From [Bacillus] selenitireducens MLS10 (GTDB taxonomy: Bacteria; Bacillota; Bacilli; Bacillales; Salisediminibacteriaceae), in NCBI RefSeq assembly GCF_000093085.1, contig NC_014219.1:3278384-3342383 (forward strand): a stretch of 64,000 bases of DNA, written 5' to 3'. The notes beneath the pieces were generated by a model, which was given only the letters and a program-made list of their open reading frames with translations, ran no database searches and had not been told where the DNA came from. The first letter of the stretch is position 1; each line of letters starts with the position of its first letter. Below, piece by piece: positions 15,324-24,320 of this stretch. Position numbers and translations under genes: made by a program.

Positions 15324-16421
15324 CTAAACTTTCTTCACTATATCATAAAATTGGATAGTGTCGATATACAATTTTTTCAAACTGAAGTGTTTTTTCGCGT
15401 GTGAATGGAGCTGCAGGCCCATTTGAGGCAGTTCAGCTTTTTTTTCTCTCGCCACGGCAATAGCCTCAGACAATGCCTTTTGATCCTGGACGGGGACGAC
15501 CCAGCCGCTGTTTTCATGCGCAATCAGTTCATTGACACCACCGACGTCTGTCGAAATGACAGGGCGGGCCACTTTTGCTGCTTCGAGAAGTACCAGTGGA
15601 AAACTCTCCGACAGGGAGGTCAAAAGAACGACGTCAGAAATCGCCATAATCTGTTCGGCATCTTTACGCTGTCCAAGAAAAGAAACGGTATCCCCCATTC
15701 CGAGAGCCGCTGCCTCTTCCTCAACACTCTCCCTGTAAGGTCCATCACCGACGAGAAGGAGCCGGTCTCCGTCTTCCCGGATCTGATCAAAGGCCTTGAG
15801 GAGCGTTATGTGGTCTTTCACCGGATGCATCCGTGCAACCATGACGGCAGTGAAGGCATCGTCTTCGATGCCGAGGTCAGCCCTCGTGAGCGTTGGCCCC
15901 TCGACAGGGGCGTCGAAGTCGACCCCGTTGTACACGACCGCAATCCTCGACTTGTCCATCTTGAGGTCGACAAGATTATCCCTGAACCTCGGGGTGACGG
16001 CAAAGTACCCGTCTGCCCGGCGCAGGGCCCAGACGTGCAGTTTTGTAAAGATCCATCCTTTCACTCCTTCATTCATGAAATCAAGGAGAGGATTACTGTG
16101 TACAGTCACGACCCAGGGGACGTTCAGTTTACGCTTCATCGTCGCCACAAGGAGGTTCGCTCTTGGCCCGTGACTATGAAGCAGCTCAAACCGCCCCTCT
16201 TCCATGACCTGAAGTATCTCAGCCTTCACCGAGAAGTCATAGCGGCTCGACTGCCTGAAATGCCGCACGCGGATTCCGAGCGCCTCTGCCTCTTCGGCAA
16301 AAGCACCCCACTCAAAGACACCGAGGAGGACCTTATCACGGTCAAAGCTCGCAAGAAGCGTCAGAATATGCTTTTTTGAGCCGCCTGTTTCTGCGCCGGA
16401 TATCAAATGAAATACGTTCAC
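15324..16421 (-). CDS. Glycosyltransferase family 4
   Basis: This 365-residue GT-B protein starts MNVFHLISGAETGGSKKHIL, has the central VYNGVDF hinge, and ends with the SESFPLVLLEAAKVARPVISTDVGG donor-binding block with the E-x7-E type geometry. It would add one sugar to the lipid-linked wall polymer in the cytoplasm. The start GTG overlaps the stop of the PIG-L deacetylase gene by four bases, so it is translationally coupled. Donor sugar is unknown; partners in the operon point to aminosugars. Confidence 0.9.
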   Translation of the reverse strand: MNVFHLISGAETGGSKKHILTLLASFDRDKVLLGVFEWGAFAEEAEALGIRVRHFRQSSRYDFSVKAEILQVMEEGRFELLHSHGPRANLLVATMKRKLNVPWVVTVHSNPLLDFMNEGVKGWIFTKLHVWALRRADGYFAVTPRFRDNLVDLKMDKSRIAVVYNGVDFDAPVEGPTLTRADLGIEDDAFTAVMVARMHPVKDHITLLKAFDQIREDGDRLLLVGDGPYRESVEEEAAALGMGDTVSFLGQRKDAEQIMAISDVVLLTSLSESFPLVLLEAAKVARPVISTDVGGVNELIAHENSGWVVPVQDQKALSEAIAVAREKKAELPQMGLQLHSHAKKHFSLKKLYIDTIQFYDIVKKV

Positions 16422-17320
16422 TTCGATCCCTCTCCCATTGCTTTGTCATACCAGCGGCTTTTCATTGCCCGGTTCTTCCCGAGAGCGAGCATGAGCGTCG
16501 CTGTTTTGTTCATCTGTTTCAAATGCTGCTCATAAGGGACCTCATAGCGGCGAAAGACGGGATACACAGCCTGGAAATCGCCGAGTGACATCCCGAGGAA
16601 CGTCTCCACTTGCCGCGGGGCATGCCTGTCTGCATCAACGAGCCCCGTCTTCCAAGATGAGAGCGTGAGAAAGCCGTCAAAATCGATGACCTGGGACTTG
16701 AAGATGGCTGTTGCCGCCGCTTTCTCGCCGGCATAGGCCGAGATATCCACCACGACGTTGATCCGCTCAGGAGGGATCGCCGTATTGATTTCATAGAGAC
16801 GAACCGCCACGTCCCCCGAGAGGCCCATGAGGAGTTCTCCTGTCGCCCGGTGATCCGGGTGGCAGTCCACCATCGTCGGTAAGTAGATCACCGTCGGGTC
16901 TGTCTGTCCCACGACGGCTTCAAAGCGCTCCAGGAATGCGGCATCATTTACCGCTTCCCCAAGACCACCGTCCGGTGCATCGAGAAACACCACTTCGTCA
17001 AGACGAAAACGCGCCCGGACAGCCTCCGCTTCTTTGCGGCGAGCTGCTTTCAGCGCCTCTTTGTCACTGACGCCCTGACTGCCGGCACCATCTGTCAGAT
17101 AAACAACCGTCACATCGGCACCTTGCTCCTTGTGAGCAAGGATCGTTCCGCCAAGGCCGATCGTCTCGTCATCGACGTGGGGAGCGAGGACGAGAATTCT
17201 CTCCCCTTCCGGGACCGTGAGTTTGAGATTGTCCTGATAAAGGCGACGGACATAGCGTTTTGTCAGCGGTTCAACGAAACGTCCCACTGTCTGAATCAGT
17301 CTTGTTCTCCCATTTGCCAC
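16418..17320 (-). CDS. PIG-L family N-acetylglucosaminyl deacetylase
   Basis: The 300-residue protein carries the zinc-binding LAPHVDDETIGLGG motif near residue 45 and the second ligand in VDCHPDHRAT near residue 158, the two hallmarks of LmbE/PIG-L deacetylases, which remove acetyl groups from GlcNAc-containing lipids, glycans or pseudo-disaccharides. No membrane helix is seen. Because it is inside an operon of TagO, TagA and WecC-like genes, I infer that it deacetylates an aminosugar in the wall polymer precursor; a GNAT gene immediately upstream could re-acylate it. Confidence 0.88.
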   Translation of the reverse strand: MANGRTRLIQTVGRFVEPLTKRYVRRLYQDNLKLTVPEGERILVLAPHVDDETIGLGGTILAHKEQGADVTVVYLTDGAGSQGVSDKEALKAARRKEAEAVRARFRLDEVVFLDAPDGGLGEAVNDAAFLERFEAVVGQTDPTVIYLPTMVDCHPDHRATGELLMGLSGDVAVRLYEINTAIPPERINVVVDISAYAGEKAAATAIFKSQVIDFDGFLTLSSWKTGLVDADRHAPRQVETFLGMSLGDFQAVYPVFRRYEVPYEQHLKQMNKTATLMLALGKNRAMKSRWYDKAMGEGSK

Positions 17321-17368
17321 ACTTATCTCTCCCTTGTGTTTATCTTTACTGCCGACGGCTTCAGTCTG

Positions 17369-18394
17369 TCAATACGAGTCAACGTCGCCCATCGTAATAT
17401 GCCAGTCTTCCGGATCACCGAGATCATCCCTGCCGTTCAGTTCCTTCACGACAAGGGTCATCGGCGAACCGGATGAAGAGAATCCGGCCTCTTTCACTGC
17501 CTCTGCCAGGACGGATCCCGGCATCGCCCAAAGCTGCACGAATGCCGCTCCTTCATCTGCGAGACGCGTTGTGGCGAGGTGAGCCGCCTGTGACCAGTCC
17601 GCGTCACCTATAAGCGCCATATCAATGATGCGCCCCTCCTCAATCTGTCTGCCGCGCCGCTCATGAGTGACTGTTTTCGTCACGATGAGGCCGATCGTGT
17701 CCCCTTCCTGCAGCACCGCGTAAAGCCGGTAGGGATCTGGGTGACGCAGGTAACGGGCCTCGAAGAACGCCTGATCACGGATCGCCTGAATCGCGCCTGT
17801 GCGTGCTGTTTCTTCCGGTAGAGAGGGCAGGCCCGCTTTATCGGATATCTCCTTCAGGCTAAGCCCCCCTTTTGATCCGTCGCTTTTGAAGCGCCAGCGT
17901 TGAAACAGGCCATCAAGGAAACGAAACGGCTTTATAAAGGGTAAATACAGGGACGCGAGGGTGACAGGGGCCGTGACGAGCCGGTATTTCGGCACTCCTG
18001 ACACTTCTTTGGCGTTCGTCACCTTGATGAGAGGCCCTTTCGCCATGTCTGACGGGAATCCGTAGAGCCCCGTTATCCCTGCCTCTCTCTCCTGCCGGAT
18101 GCTCTCTTCAAGGAGCATCCGGTATGCACCTTTCCCCCTCGCATCCGGATGCACCATCGTGTCAACCCGAAGCGCCATCGTCCGGACGCTGTTATGTACG
18201 GTCATCCGCCGGCGCAGATAGCCGGTGTGTCCGAGAATCCGCCCTTCAGACACAAGGACATAGCCTGCACCCTCTGTGTCATACTTCCATGTCCATTCTG
18301 CATGATCAAACGGTTTATTGAAGACGGCTTCAAAGAGCGCCGCGATTTGTTCCGTGTCGTTCTTCGAACTGATTCGCACCTCCACCAGTTGCAC
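17369..18394 (-). CDS. GNAT family N-acyltransferase
   Basis: The 341-residue product begins MQLVEVRISSKNDTEQIAALFEAVF and has a GNAT acyl-CoA binding segment (VHPDARGKGAYRMLLEESI, residues about 92-110). The remainder resembles double-GNAT proteins of glycan operons. It would acylate an amine, plausibly the one uncovered by the adjacent PIG-L deacetylase. The start is GTG at 18394 behind CAGGGG. The ORF is 48 bases from each neighbour and in the same operon. Substrate is unknown. Confidence 0.8.
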   Translation of the reverse strand: MQLVEVRISSKNDTEQIAALFEAVFNKPFDHAEWTWKYDTEGAGYVLVSEGRILGHTGYLRRRMTVHNSVRTMALRVDTMVHPDARGKGAYRMLLEESIRQEREAGITGLYGFPSDMAKGPLIKVTNAKEVSGVPKYRLVTAPVTLASLYLPFIKPFRFLDGLFQRWRFKSDGSKGGLSLKEISDKAGLPSLPEETARTGAIQAIRDQAFFEARYLRHPDPYRLYAVLQEGDTIGLIVTKTVTHERRGRQIEEGRIIDMALIGDADWSQAAHLATTRLADEGAAFVQLWAMPGSVLAEAVKEAGFSSSGSPMTLVVKELNGRDDLGDPEDWHITMGDVDSY

Positions 18395-18441
18395 CCCCTG
18401 TGTGTTTGCCTGTAATGATAAAGAAAAACAGAGGCCGTCAA

Positions 18442-19182
18442 TCAGGACCCCTGCTTATCGCCGTTCGACATCATGACTCTGATCAGAAACTGCGGCAGCA
18501 GAAGCTGACGTCTGATCCGTTTCGGTTCTTTCATTAATCGGTAGAGCCATTCGAGCCCGAGCTTCTGAAATCCGGCGGGCGCACGCTTCACTTTGCCCGC
18601 AAGCACATCGAAGCTTCCTCCGACACCCTGAAACACCTTGACGTCAGGCAAATCCTTCATATACTGCTCGATCCACAGTTCCTGACGGGGACTGCCTTTC
18701 GCTATGAAGAGGTAGACGGCACCCGACTCGCGGATCGCCTCGACCACCTTTTCTTCGTCTTTCTGAAAGCCGTTCATCGTACCGGCAATCTTCAGACCGA
18801 GGTAGCGCTTTTTAAGCGTCACGGCAGCCTCTTTGACGACAGCGTCCTCTGCACCATAGAGAAACACCGGCTCCTCACGTTCCCAGGCAAGGCGAACGAG
18901 GGCATCCATCGTATCGATCCCGGTAATCCGCTCCCTGATGACCCCTTTCTTCAGGCGCGAGGCAAGGAGGATACCGGTCCCGTCGGGAATCTGGTACGTC
19001 GCCTCTTCAATGAGCCGGCTGAGGGTTGGATTCTTCCGCGCCGTCATGACTTTCTCCGGGTTAATGGCAATGAGCGTGGATTGTGCTCCACGCCCGATCC
19101 GTTCTTCAATATCTTTGAAGAGCGCCTCGCGGTTCAGTGTGACCACCGGCACTCCAAGAAACCGTTCCTGGTTCTGACTCAC
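18442..19182 (-). CDS. tagA: WecG/TagA/CpsF family glycosyltransferase (GT26)
   Basis: This 246-residue protein has the GT26 features: TLIAINPEKVMTAR near residue 35, the PDGTGILLASR element near 67-77, a GxPxQE-like KGSPRQELWI near residue 161 and a C-terminal helical tail with RLMKEPKRIRRQ. TagA moves ManNAc from UDP-ManNAc to GlcNAc-diphosphate-undecaprenol. With TagO next to it, it would make the ManNAc-GlcNAc linkage unit used by wall teichoic acids and by secondary wall polymers. The start is two bases after the TagO gene, which is upstream in the operon. Confidence 0.93.
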   Translation of the reverse strand: MSQNQERFLGVPVVTLNREALFKDIEERIGRGAQSTLIAINPEKVMTARKNPTLSRLIEEATYQIPDGTGILLASRLKKGVIRERITGIDTMDALVRLAWEREEPVFLYGAEDAVVKEAAVTLKKRYLGLKIAGTMNGFQKDEEKVVEAIRESGAVYLFIAKGSPRQELWIEQYMKDLPDVKVFQGVGGSFDVLAGKVKRAPAGFQKLGLEWLYRLMKEPKRIRRQLLLPQFLIRVMMSNGDKQGS

Positions 19183-19184
19183 TG

Positions 19185-20270
19185 CTATCGATTCCTTTCA
19201 CCCGTCACGGTTGCAGCCCGCACACGATTAAGGGTGGCCAACACCGGACGGTATTTCGTATTGATGAGCTGAAGCTTCTCAATCATCAGCTCTGTCATCA
19301 ACAGACAGAAGAGGAAGATGATCGTCGACCCGAGAAGCCCCGACGTGTAAAAGAGCACCGCTGCAATACCGAAGAAGGCTGCAATCATGTAGATGAAGAG
19401 CACCGTTGCCCGGTGGCTGAACCCCATCGCAAGCAATTTGTGGTGCAGATGATGCTTATCCGCCTCCATGATCCGCTTGTTGTTGAGCTTGCGGCGGATA
19501 ATGGCGATCATCGTGTCCACAATCGGAACGGCGAGAATGATGATCGGAATGATGAGGGTAACGAACGTCACCTGCTTAAAACTGATCACCGAGAATACCG
19601 CAAGCAGATAGCCGAGAAGAAGGGAGCCGGAGTCGCCCATGAAGATCTTCGCCGGATGAAAATTGAAAAACAGAAAACCGAGCAACCCGCCTGCAAGGGC
19701 AATGACCATAAAGGCAACGGCCATGTTGCCGGTCATGATCGCCATCGTGAAGATGGAGAGCGCCGCGATGAGTGATACACCGCCAGCAAGTCCGTCAAGG
19801 CCGTCAATGAGATTGACCGCGTTTGTGATCCCGAGGATCCAGATAAAGGCGATCGGTACGGCAATATACGGGCTGATGACGATTGCCGAATCCGAGAACG
19901 GCACCGTCAAGGTATTGATGATCGGCCCGTCGATGAGGACGAACACGGCCGCGATCGATTGTCCGAACAGCTTTTGGATCGGCCGTATCGAGAACCGGTC
20001 ATCGAGGAGACCGGTCACAACGATAATCAGGGCACCTGCGAGAATACCGAGTGGCAGTTCAATTTGGGTCAGCGCGTAGCTGAGACCTGCGAGAAAGGCG
20101 ATAAAGATTCCGAGCCCTCCGAGTCGCGGCGTTGCTTTCTGGTGAACACGCCGTTGACCCGGGTGATCGACAAAATTCAGTTTAAATGCCAATTTGATAA
20201 CAAGCGGTGTAATGGCAAGGCTTGTGAAAAAGGCCAGAGCAAATGTGACCGCTAACGCAATAATATCCAC
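19185..20270 (-). CDS. tagO: Undecaprenyl-phosphate GlcNAc-1-phosphate transferase (TagO/WecA)
   Basis: The 361-residue polytopic protein has about eleven membrane helices and the family catalytic motifs: GLLDDRF (near residue 87), NLIDGLDGLAGG (near 152), FMGDSGS (near 212) and the HHLHH motif (near 270). It joins GlcNAc-1-phosphate to undecaprenyl phosphate, the committed step for wall teichoic acid or secondary wall polymer. The gene sits between WecC-type and TagA genes, which makes a polymer built on GlcNAc and ManNAc derivatives likely. Confidence 0.95.
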   Translation of the reverse strand: MDIIALAVTFALAFFTSLAITPLVIKLAFKLNFVDHPGQRRVHQKATPRLGGLGIFIAFLAGLSYALTQIELPLGILAGALIIVVTGLLDDRFSIRPIQKLFGQSIAAVFVLIDGPIINTLTVPFSDSAIVISPYIAVPIAFIWILGITNAVNLIDGLDGLAGGVSLIAALSIFTMAIMTGNMAVAFMVIALAGGLLGFLFFNFHPAKIFMGDSGSLLLGYLLAVFSVISFKQVTFVTLIIPIIILAVPIVDTMIAIIRRKLNNKRIMEADKHHLHHKLLAMGFSHRATVLFIYMIAAFFGIAAVLFYTSGLLGSTIIFLFCLLMTELMIEKLQLINTKYRPVLATLNRVRAATVTGERNR

Positions 20271-20314
20271 ACAAGCACCTCATTTCCTGTCTGTATTTTG
20301 GTCCGTTGACGTTA

Positions 20315-21610
20315 TCAGTTGTTTGCTTTCACTTCATTCGGGGCAGGTTTGGTCCCTGTGTTCCCGAGATGAATCAGTTCGATTTTATCGTTATTTGTAA
20401 AGTAGCAGTGCTTCGTGTCAAAGATCACCGGTGCCGTCATCTGTTCGAGCCAGACCTTTGAATCGATCCCTTTAAATTCATTATGGTCTGTCAGAATCAG
20501 GGCAAGGTCCGCTTCGTACAAAGTATCTTCGAGACTGAGGAGCGTATAAGGCACCTGCCAGTCCTTGACGTGAGGGTCGTGAATCGCCACTTCCATCTCA
20601 CTGTCGTGCTTCAGACGGTGGACGATGTCCATCGCCGGGCTTTCGCGAACATCATCGACGTTGCCTTTGTAGGTGAGGCCAAGGACGGCGACCCGGGGAT
20701 GATTCAGCGCCGATGTCAGTTCTTTCACTTTGTTTACAACGTAATCAGGCATCGAGTTGTTGATCCGGCGTGCAGTCTGAATCAGCGGTGATTCATCCGT
20801 CGCCTTCTCCACGATGAAGTACGGGTCTACGGCCAGGCAGTGGCCCCCGACACCCGGACCGGGCTGATGCAGATTCACACGCGGGTGAAGGTTCGCAAGA
20901 CGAATGACCTCATGGGCATTAACGCCGAGACGGTCACTGATCTTGACGAGCTCGTTCGCAAGAGCGATGTTCACATCCCGGAACGTGTTCTCCATCAGTT
21001 TCGACATCTCTGCCGTGAGCGCGGTTGTCTCGATGATGTCGCCTTTGACAACTTCTTCATAGACGGCTTTTGCTTTGGCAGCCGCTTCAGGTGTATGCCC
21101 GCCGACGATACGCGTATTCTCAATCAGCTCTGTAAGTATTTTTCCCGGCAGGACACGCTCAGGGCAATGCGCGAGGTGAATATCCCGCTCTGGGTCAATC
21201 CCTGCTTCTTTGAAGGCCGGGGCAACAACATCCGCAATCGTCCTTGGCGGGATTGTCGATTCCACAATGACTGCATTTCCTTTTCGGACGAAAGGAATAA
21301 TCGCCTGAACCGCTTCTTGCACATAACGGACGTCAGCCGTTTCGTTCTCGTGAATCGGCGTTGGGACGGCGATCATGAAGGTGTCCGCTTCCACCGGTTT
21401 GGTGCTTGCTTTCAGATGGCCGCTTGCCACAGATTCCCTGACCAGTTCCGGAAGCTCTGGTTCTTCGATAATAATCTCGCCTTTATTCAGGGCATTCACA
21501 ACTCGTTCATTTACATCCACACCCGTCACCTGAAATCCTGCTTTGGAAAACAGGGCGGCAGTAGGCAGGCCGATGTAGCCCAGCCCGATGACGCATACGT
21601 TCTTCATCAT
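20315..21610 (-). CDS. wecC: UDP-N-acetyl-D-mannosamine dehydrogenase-like nucleotide-sugar dehydrogenase
   Basis: The 431-residue protein has an N-terminal Rossmann domain (CVIGLGYIGLPTAALFSKAGF), a central dimer domain and a UDP-binding C-terminus. The catalytic cysteine is in the GGHCLAVDP motif near residue 257. The long IIIEEPEL segment after the Rossmann domain fits WecC/CapL-like enzymes better than UDP-glucose dehydrogenases. These oxidise UDP-ManNAc to UDP-ManNAcA. Known bacillar secondary wall polymers contain ManNAcA, so this is a reasonable source. It is the first gene of the operon, with a TATAAT element about 105 bases upstream. No UDP-GlcNAc 2-epimerase is in the window. Confidence 0.9.
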   Translation of the reverse strand: MMKNVCVIGLGYIGLPTAALFSKAGFQVTGVDVNERVVNALNKGEIIIEEPELPELVRESVASGHLKASTKPVEADTFMIAVPTPIHENETADVRYVQEAVQAIIPFVRKGNAVIVESTIPPRTIADVVAPAFKEAGIDPERDIHLAHCPERVLPGKILTELIENTRIVGGHTPEAAAKAKAVYEEVVKGDIIETTALTAEMSKLMENTFRDVNIALANELVKISDRLGVNAHEVIRLANLHPRVNLHQPGPGVGGHCLAVDPYFIVEKATDESPLIQTARRINNSMPDYVVNKVKELTSALNHPRVAVLGLTYKGNVDDVRESPAMDIVHRLKHDSEMEVAIHDPHVKDWQVPYTLLSLEDTLYEADLALILTDHNEFKGIDSKVWLEQMTAPVIFDTKHCYFTNNDKIELIHLGNTGTKPAPNEVKANN

Positions 21611-21714
21611 TCGACACGGTCCTTTCCTTCACAAACATCTCTATTCTGATGCAGCATGACTGATCGTTTCTTGACTGGTTGATATTCCAAATTCTACATG
21701 ATACTCCGCATGCT

Positions 21715-21723
21715 ATTATATCA
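21715..21723 (-). promoter_or_regulatory. Extended -10 promoter of the wecC-tagO-tagA operon
   Basis: The minus strand reads TGATATAAT, a perfect TATAAT (21715-21720) with a TGn extension, the same element as before the exopolysaccharide operon. The -35 is weak. Transcription would start near 21708, about 100 bases before the first gene. Confidence 0.55.
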
Positions 21724-21794
21724 GATTACTCGTCAGACCGGTAGGTGAAACAGGAAGTTTTCCAATTTTTTTTAGAATTACCTCTCCCGGCAGA

Positions 21795-21823
21795 TTGTAT
21801 CCCCCGCATGCTAATGGTAAAAT
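21795..21823 (+). promoter_or_regulatory. Possible promoter of the csaB operon
   Basis: TTGTAT (21795-21800) and TAAAAT (21818-21823) are separated by exactly 17 bases. The -10 matches five of six consensus positions and the -35 three of six. It would give a leader of about 150 bases. Moderately weak. Confidence 0.35.
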
Positions 21824-21979
21824 GAGGTTTGCGCGTTTTCTTGTACATACTTTATTAGACGCAGTCTGTCAGACGAAGTTACACGTCTTTGCATTTTCTT
21901 TAGAACCATTACATAGATTCGTTGTGGGCATTTCCCCATTCGCCCACTTTCGGGCCTATCTGTCAAAGGAGTTCTGCTC

Positions 21980-23113
21980 ATGAACATTGTTATTTCCGGA
22001 TTTTACGGCCTCGGCAATACCGGTGACGAAGCGATCCTTGAAGCGGTGATCAGTGAGATTCGCCGCAAAGATCCCGCCGCAGCGATCACCGTCTTCTCCC
22101 TGTCACCGGAAGAAACGGCAAAGCGCCACAACGTCCACGCCGTCTATCGCGGCTGGCGGCATGCCAATAAGCAAAAATTCCAGGCACTGAAAAAAGCGGA
22201 TGTGCTTGTAAGCGGAGGCGGCGGTCTCCTGCAAGACCGGTATCCGACGAAGATCATCTCAGGTCCGCTTCCTTATTATCTGCTTGTCGTCCTCTTGGCC
22301 AGGCTCACCGGGACCCCGGTGATGTTCTTCTCCCAGGGGATCGGACCAGTGTCGTCACGGTACGGGCGATTCCTCATGCGAACCCTTGGGAATCTCCCCT
22401 TCCTCATCACCGTCCGCGATGAGGAATCAAAGGTCCTGGCAGAGTCCCTCGGCATCAAAAAACCGATTGAAGTCACGGCTGATATCGTCTTCGCACATCC
22501 GAAAGAGCCCTCTGAGCGCTGTGAAGCGTCGCTCCCTGACGGCATGGGCACGAGAAAGCGGATTCTCGTATCCGTAAGACCCTGGTTCAGCGACACACAT
22601 CATTACGACGCCCTTGCGAGAACATGCGACCGGCTCCTTGATGACGGGTATGAGCTGGTGTTTATCCCGATGGAAGGTAAACACGACGTGAAGGCATCGA
22701 GAGCTGTCACGAAACGGATGATGAACGGAGACAGTCCGCATGTAGCCATACTGAAAGAAGATTTCCTGCCTCATGAGTATCTCTCTTTCGTCAAGACCGG
22801 ACATGCGCTGATCGGTATGCGGCTTCATTCACTGATCTTCGCGGTGCTTCAGGGCATCCCTCACACCGCCATCAGCTACGATCCAAAGGTGATGCAGCTG
22901 ATGCGGAGAACAGGCCTTGACGGCTATGCCCTCCTTTTTGAATCACTCACTGCCGATGAGCTGACGGATACGGTTCACCGCATGCTCTTGGATCACGCAT
23001 CTATACAGGACGTGCTCCGGACAGAAGAGCCAGCTCTCCGCCTCGAAGCGGAACAAAATGTGGAACAGCTGTACGAGAGCCTGTCCAGCGTAAAGAAGAA
23101 AAACAGCAACTGA
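21980..23113 (+). CDS. csaB: Polysaccharide pyruvyl transferase
   Basis: The 377-residue protein begins MNIVISGFYGLGNTGDEAILEAV, the N-terminal signature of CsaB, and has the family's LVSGGGGLLQDRYP and FFSQGIGPV blocks and the late GMRLHSLIFA motif. CsaB transfers a ketal-linked pyruvate from phosphoenolpyruvate to ManNAc of the secondary wall polymer, making the ligand that SLH trimers recognise. Six SLH proteins in this window depend on that step by established knowledge of the family. AAAGGAG precedes the ATG. It heads a plus-strand operon with a glycosyltransferase and MurJ. Confidence 0.95.
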   Translation: MNIVISGFYGLGNTGDEAILEAVISEIRRKDPAAAITVFSLSPEETAKRHNVHAVYRGWRHANKQKFQALKKADVLVSGGGGLLQDRYPTKIISGPLPYYLLVVLLARLTGTPVMFFSQGIGPVSSRYGRFLMRTLGNLPFLITVRDEESKVLAESLGIKKPIEVTADIVFAHPKEPSERCEASLPDGMGTRKRILVSVRPWFSDTHHYDALARTCDRLLDDGYELVFIPMEGKHDVKASRAVTKRMMNGDSPHVAILKEDFLPHEYLSFVKTGHALIGMRLHSLIFAVLQGIPHTAISYDPKVMQLMRRTGLDGYALLFESLTADELTDTVHRMLLDHASIQDVLRTEEPALRLEAEQNVEQLYESLSSVKKKNSN

Positions 23114-23135
23114 TGAAGGATGTGCACGTACTATT

Positions 23136-24320
23136 ATGAAGATATTAATCACAACCATCCATAACTATCCCCATTCCGGCGGACTTTCTTCACATGTCAC
23201 GACGCTCAAATCAGGGCTTGAAGCCCTCGGTCACGAGGTCGATGTTTTTTCCTTTCAGAAGATCCCGAATTGGAAGACCCTTTTCATGGTCGAGCGACCG
23301 ACGTTCTTTTTGAACCGGATCCGCATCGGGAAAGGGACATTGTTTGGACGGCGCATGCGTCAGAAACTGTTCACTCAGGTCCTCAAGCAACACGGCAAAG
23401 AATACGACATCGTCAACGCCCAGGACATCTTTGCCACGCTTGCATCCCTCGAAGCTGGTCTCCCCACCGTCTCCACGGTACACGGCTACCTCTCTTTTGA
23501 AGCGGTGAGTAAGGGGATCGTGCTTCCTGACAGCCCGGAGTCCCGCTATTTGCAGGAGATTGAGAAGGTCGCTTACACGAAAACGATGCAGGTCATCACG
23601 GTGGATGAACGGATTCGTGACTATGTGCATAATCTTTCCGGAGTGACCCCTGTCAAAATTCATAATTTCATTAATCCGGATCAGTTCAAGCCGGTTCCTG
23701 ACGAGCTCGCTTCACTGAAGCAAAAGCTCAGCATCAGCCCGGAGACGAAAGTGCTCCTTTGCCCGAGGCGCCTGACGAAGAAGAACGGCGTGATCTATCC
23801 GCTGAAGGCATTAAGGCAAATCCTCGATACCTACCCGGATACTTTGCTCATCTACGCCGGTAACGGCGAGGAAGAGGACAGGCTCACAGCAGAGATCAAG
23901 CAGCAACATCTCAAACAGCACGTCCGGATGCTCGGTGCGATTCCCCACGAGGCTATCGTCGACTACTACTCCGTCGCCGACGTCGTCCTTGTGCCGAGCG
24001 TGCACTCCGACGGGGTTGAAGAAGCGACGTCCATCTCTGCCCTTGAGGCAATGGGCTCCTGCTCGCCGGTGGTGGCCGGTGCTGTCGGCGGTCTGAAGGA
24101 GATCATCGACCACGAAGAGAACGGACTCCTCGTACCGGAGAAAGATGAAACGGCACTCGCTGAGGCAGTCATCCGTATCCTCGGCGATCCGGAATGGGCC
24201 AACGCCATGGCCGACCGGGCCCGCGCCAAGATTGAGACCACATACTCACACGTCGCCGCTGCAAAGAAGTACCTCGCTATCTATGAGGCGACACTCGAAA
24301 AGGGCGGAGGTCGCTCATGA
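23136..24320 (+). CDS. Glycosyltransferase family 4
   Basis: This 394-residue GT-B protein has an N-terminal acceptor domain (MKILITTIHNYPHSGGLSSHV) and the donor-domain block GVEEATSISALEAMGSCSPV with GGLKEIIDHEENGLLV. It lies 22 bases after csaB and its stop overlaps murJ's start by four bases (ATGA). In csaB loci elsewhere a glycosyltransferase accompanies the pyruvyl transferase, so it probably acts on the same wall polymer. Donor and linkage are unknown. Confidence 0.9.
   Translation: MKILITTIHNYPHSGGLSSHVTTLKSGLEALGHEVDVFSFQKIPNWKTLFMVERPTFFLNRIRIGKGTLFGRRMRQKLFTQVLKQHGKEYDIVNAQDIFATLASLEAGLPTVSTVHGYLSFEAVSKGIVLPDSPESRYLQEIEKVAYTKTMQVITVDERIRDYVHNLSGVTPVKIHNFINPDQFKPVPDELASLKQKLSISPETKVLLCPRRLTKKNGVIYPLKALRQILDTYPDTLLIYAGNGEEEDRLTAEIKQQHLKQHVRMLGAIPHEAIVDYYSVADVVLVPSVHSDGVEEATSISALEAMGSCSPVVAGAVGGLKEIIDHEENGLLVPEKDETALAEAVIRILGDPEWANAMADRARAKIETTYSHVAAAKKYLAIYEATLEKGGGRS

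Larger units (their letters stand above)
21611..21979. other. Divergent intergenic region of the two wall-polymer operons
   Basis: The 369 bases separate the minus-strand wecC operon from the plus-strand csaB operon and hold a candidate promoter for each, described separately. The octamer GCATGCTA occurs at 21709-21716 and 21806-21813, overlapping or abutting the region of each predicted -10. No gene or structured RNA was recognised. Confidence 0.5.
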
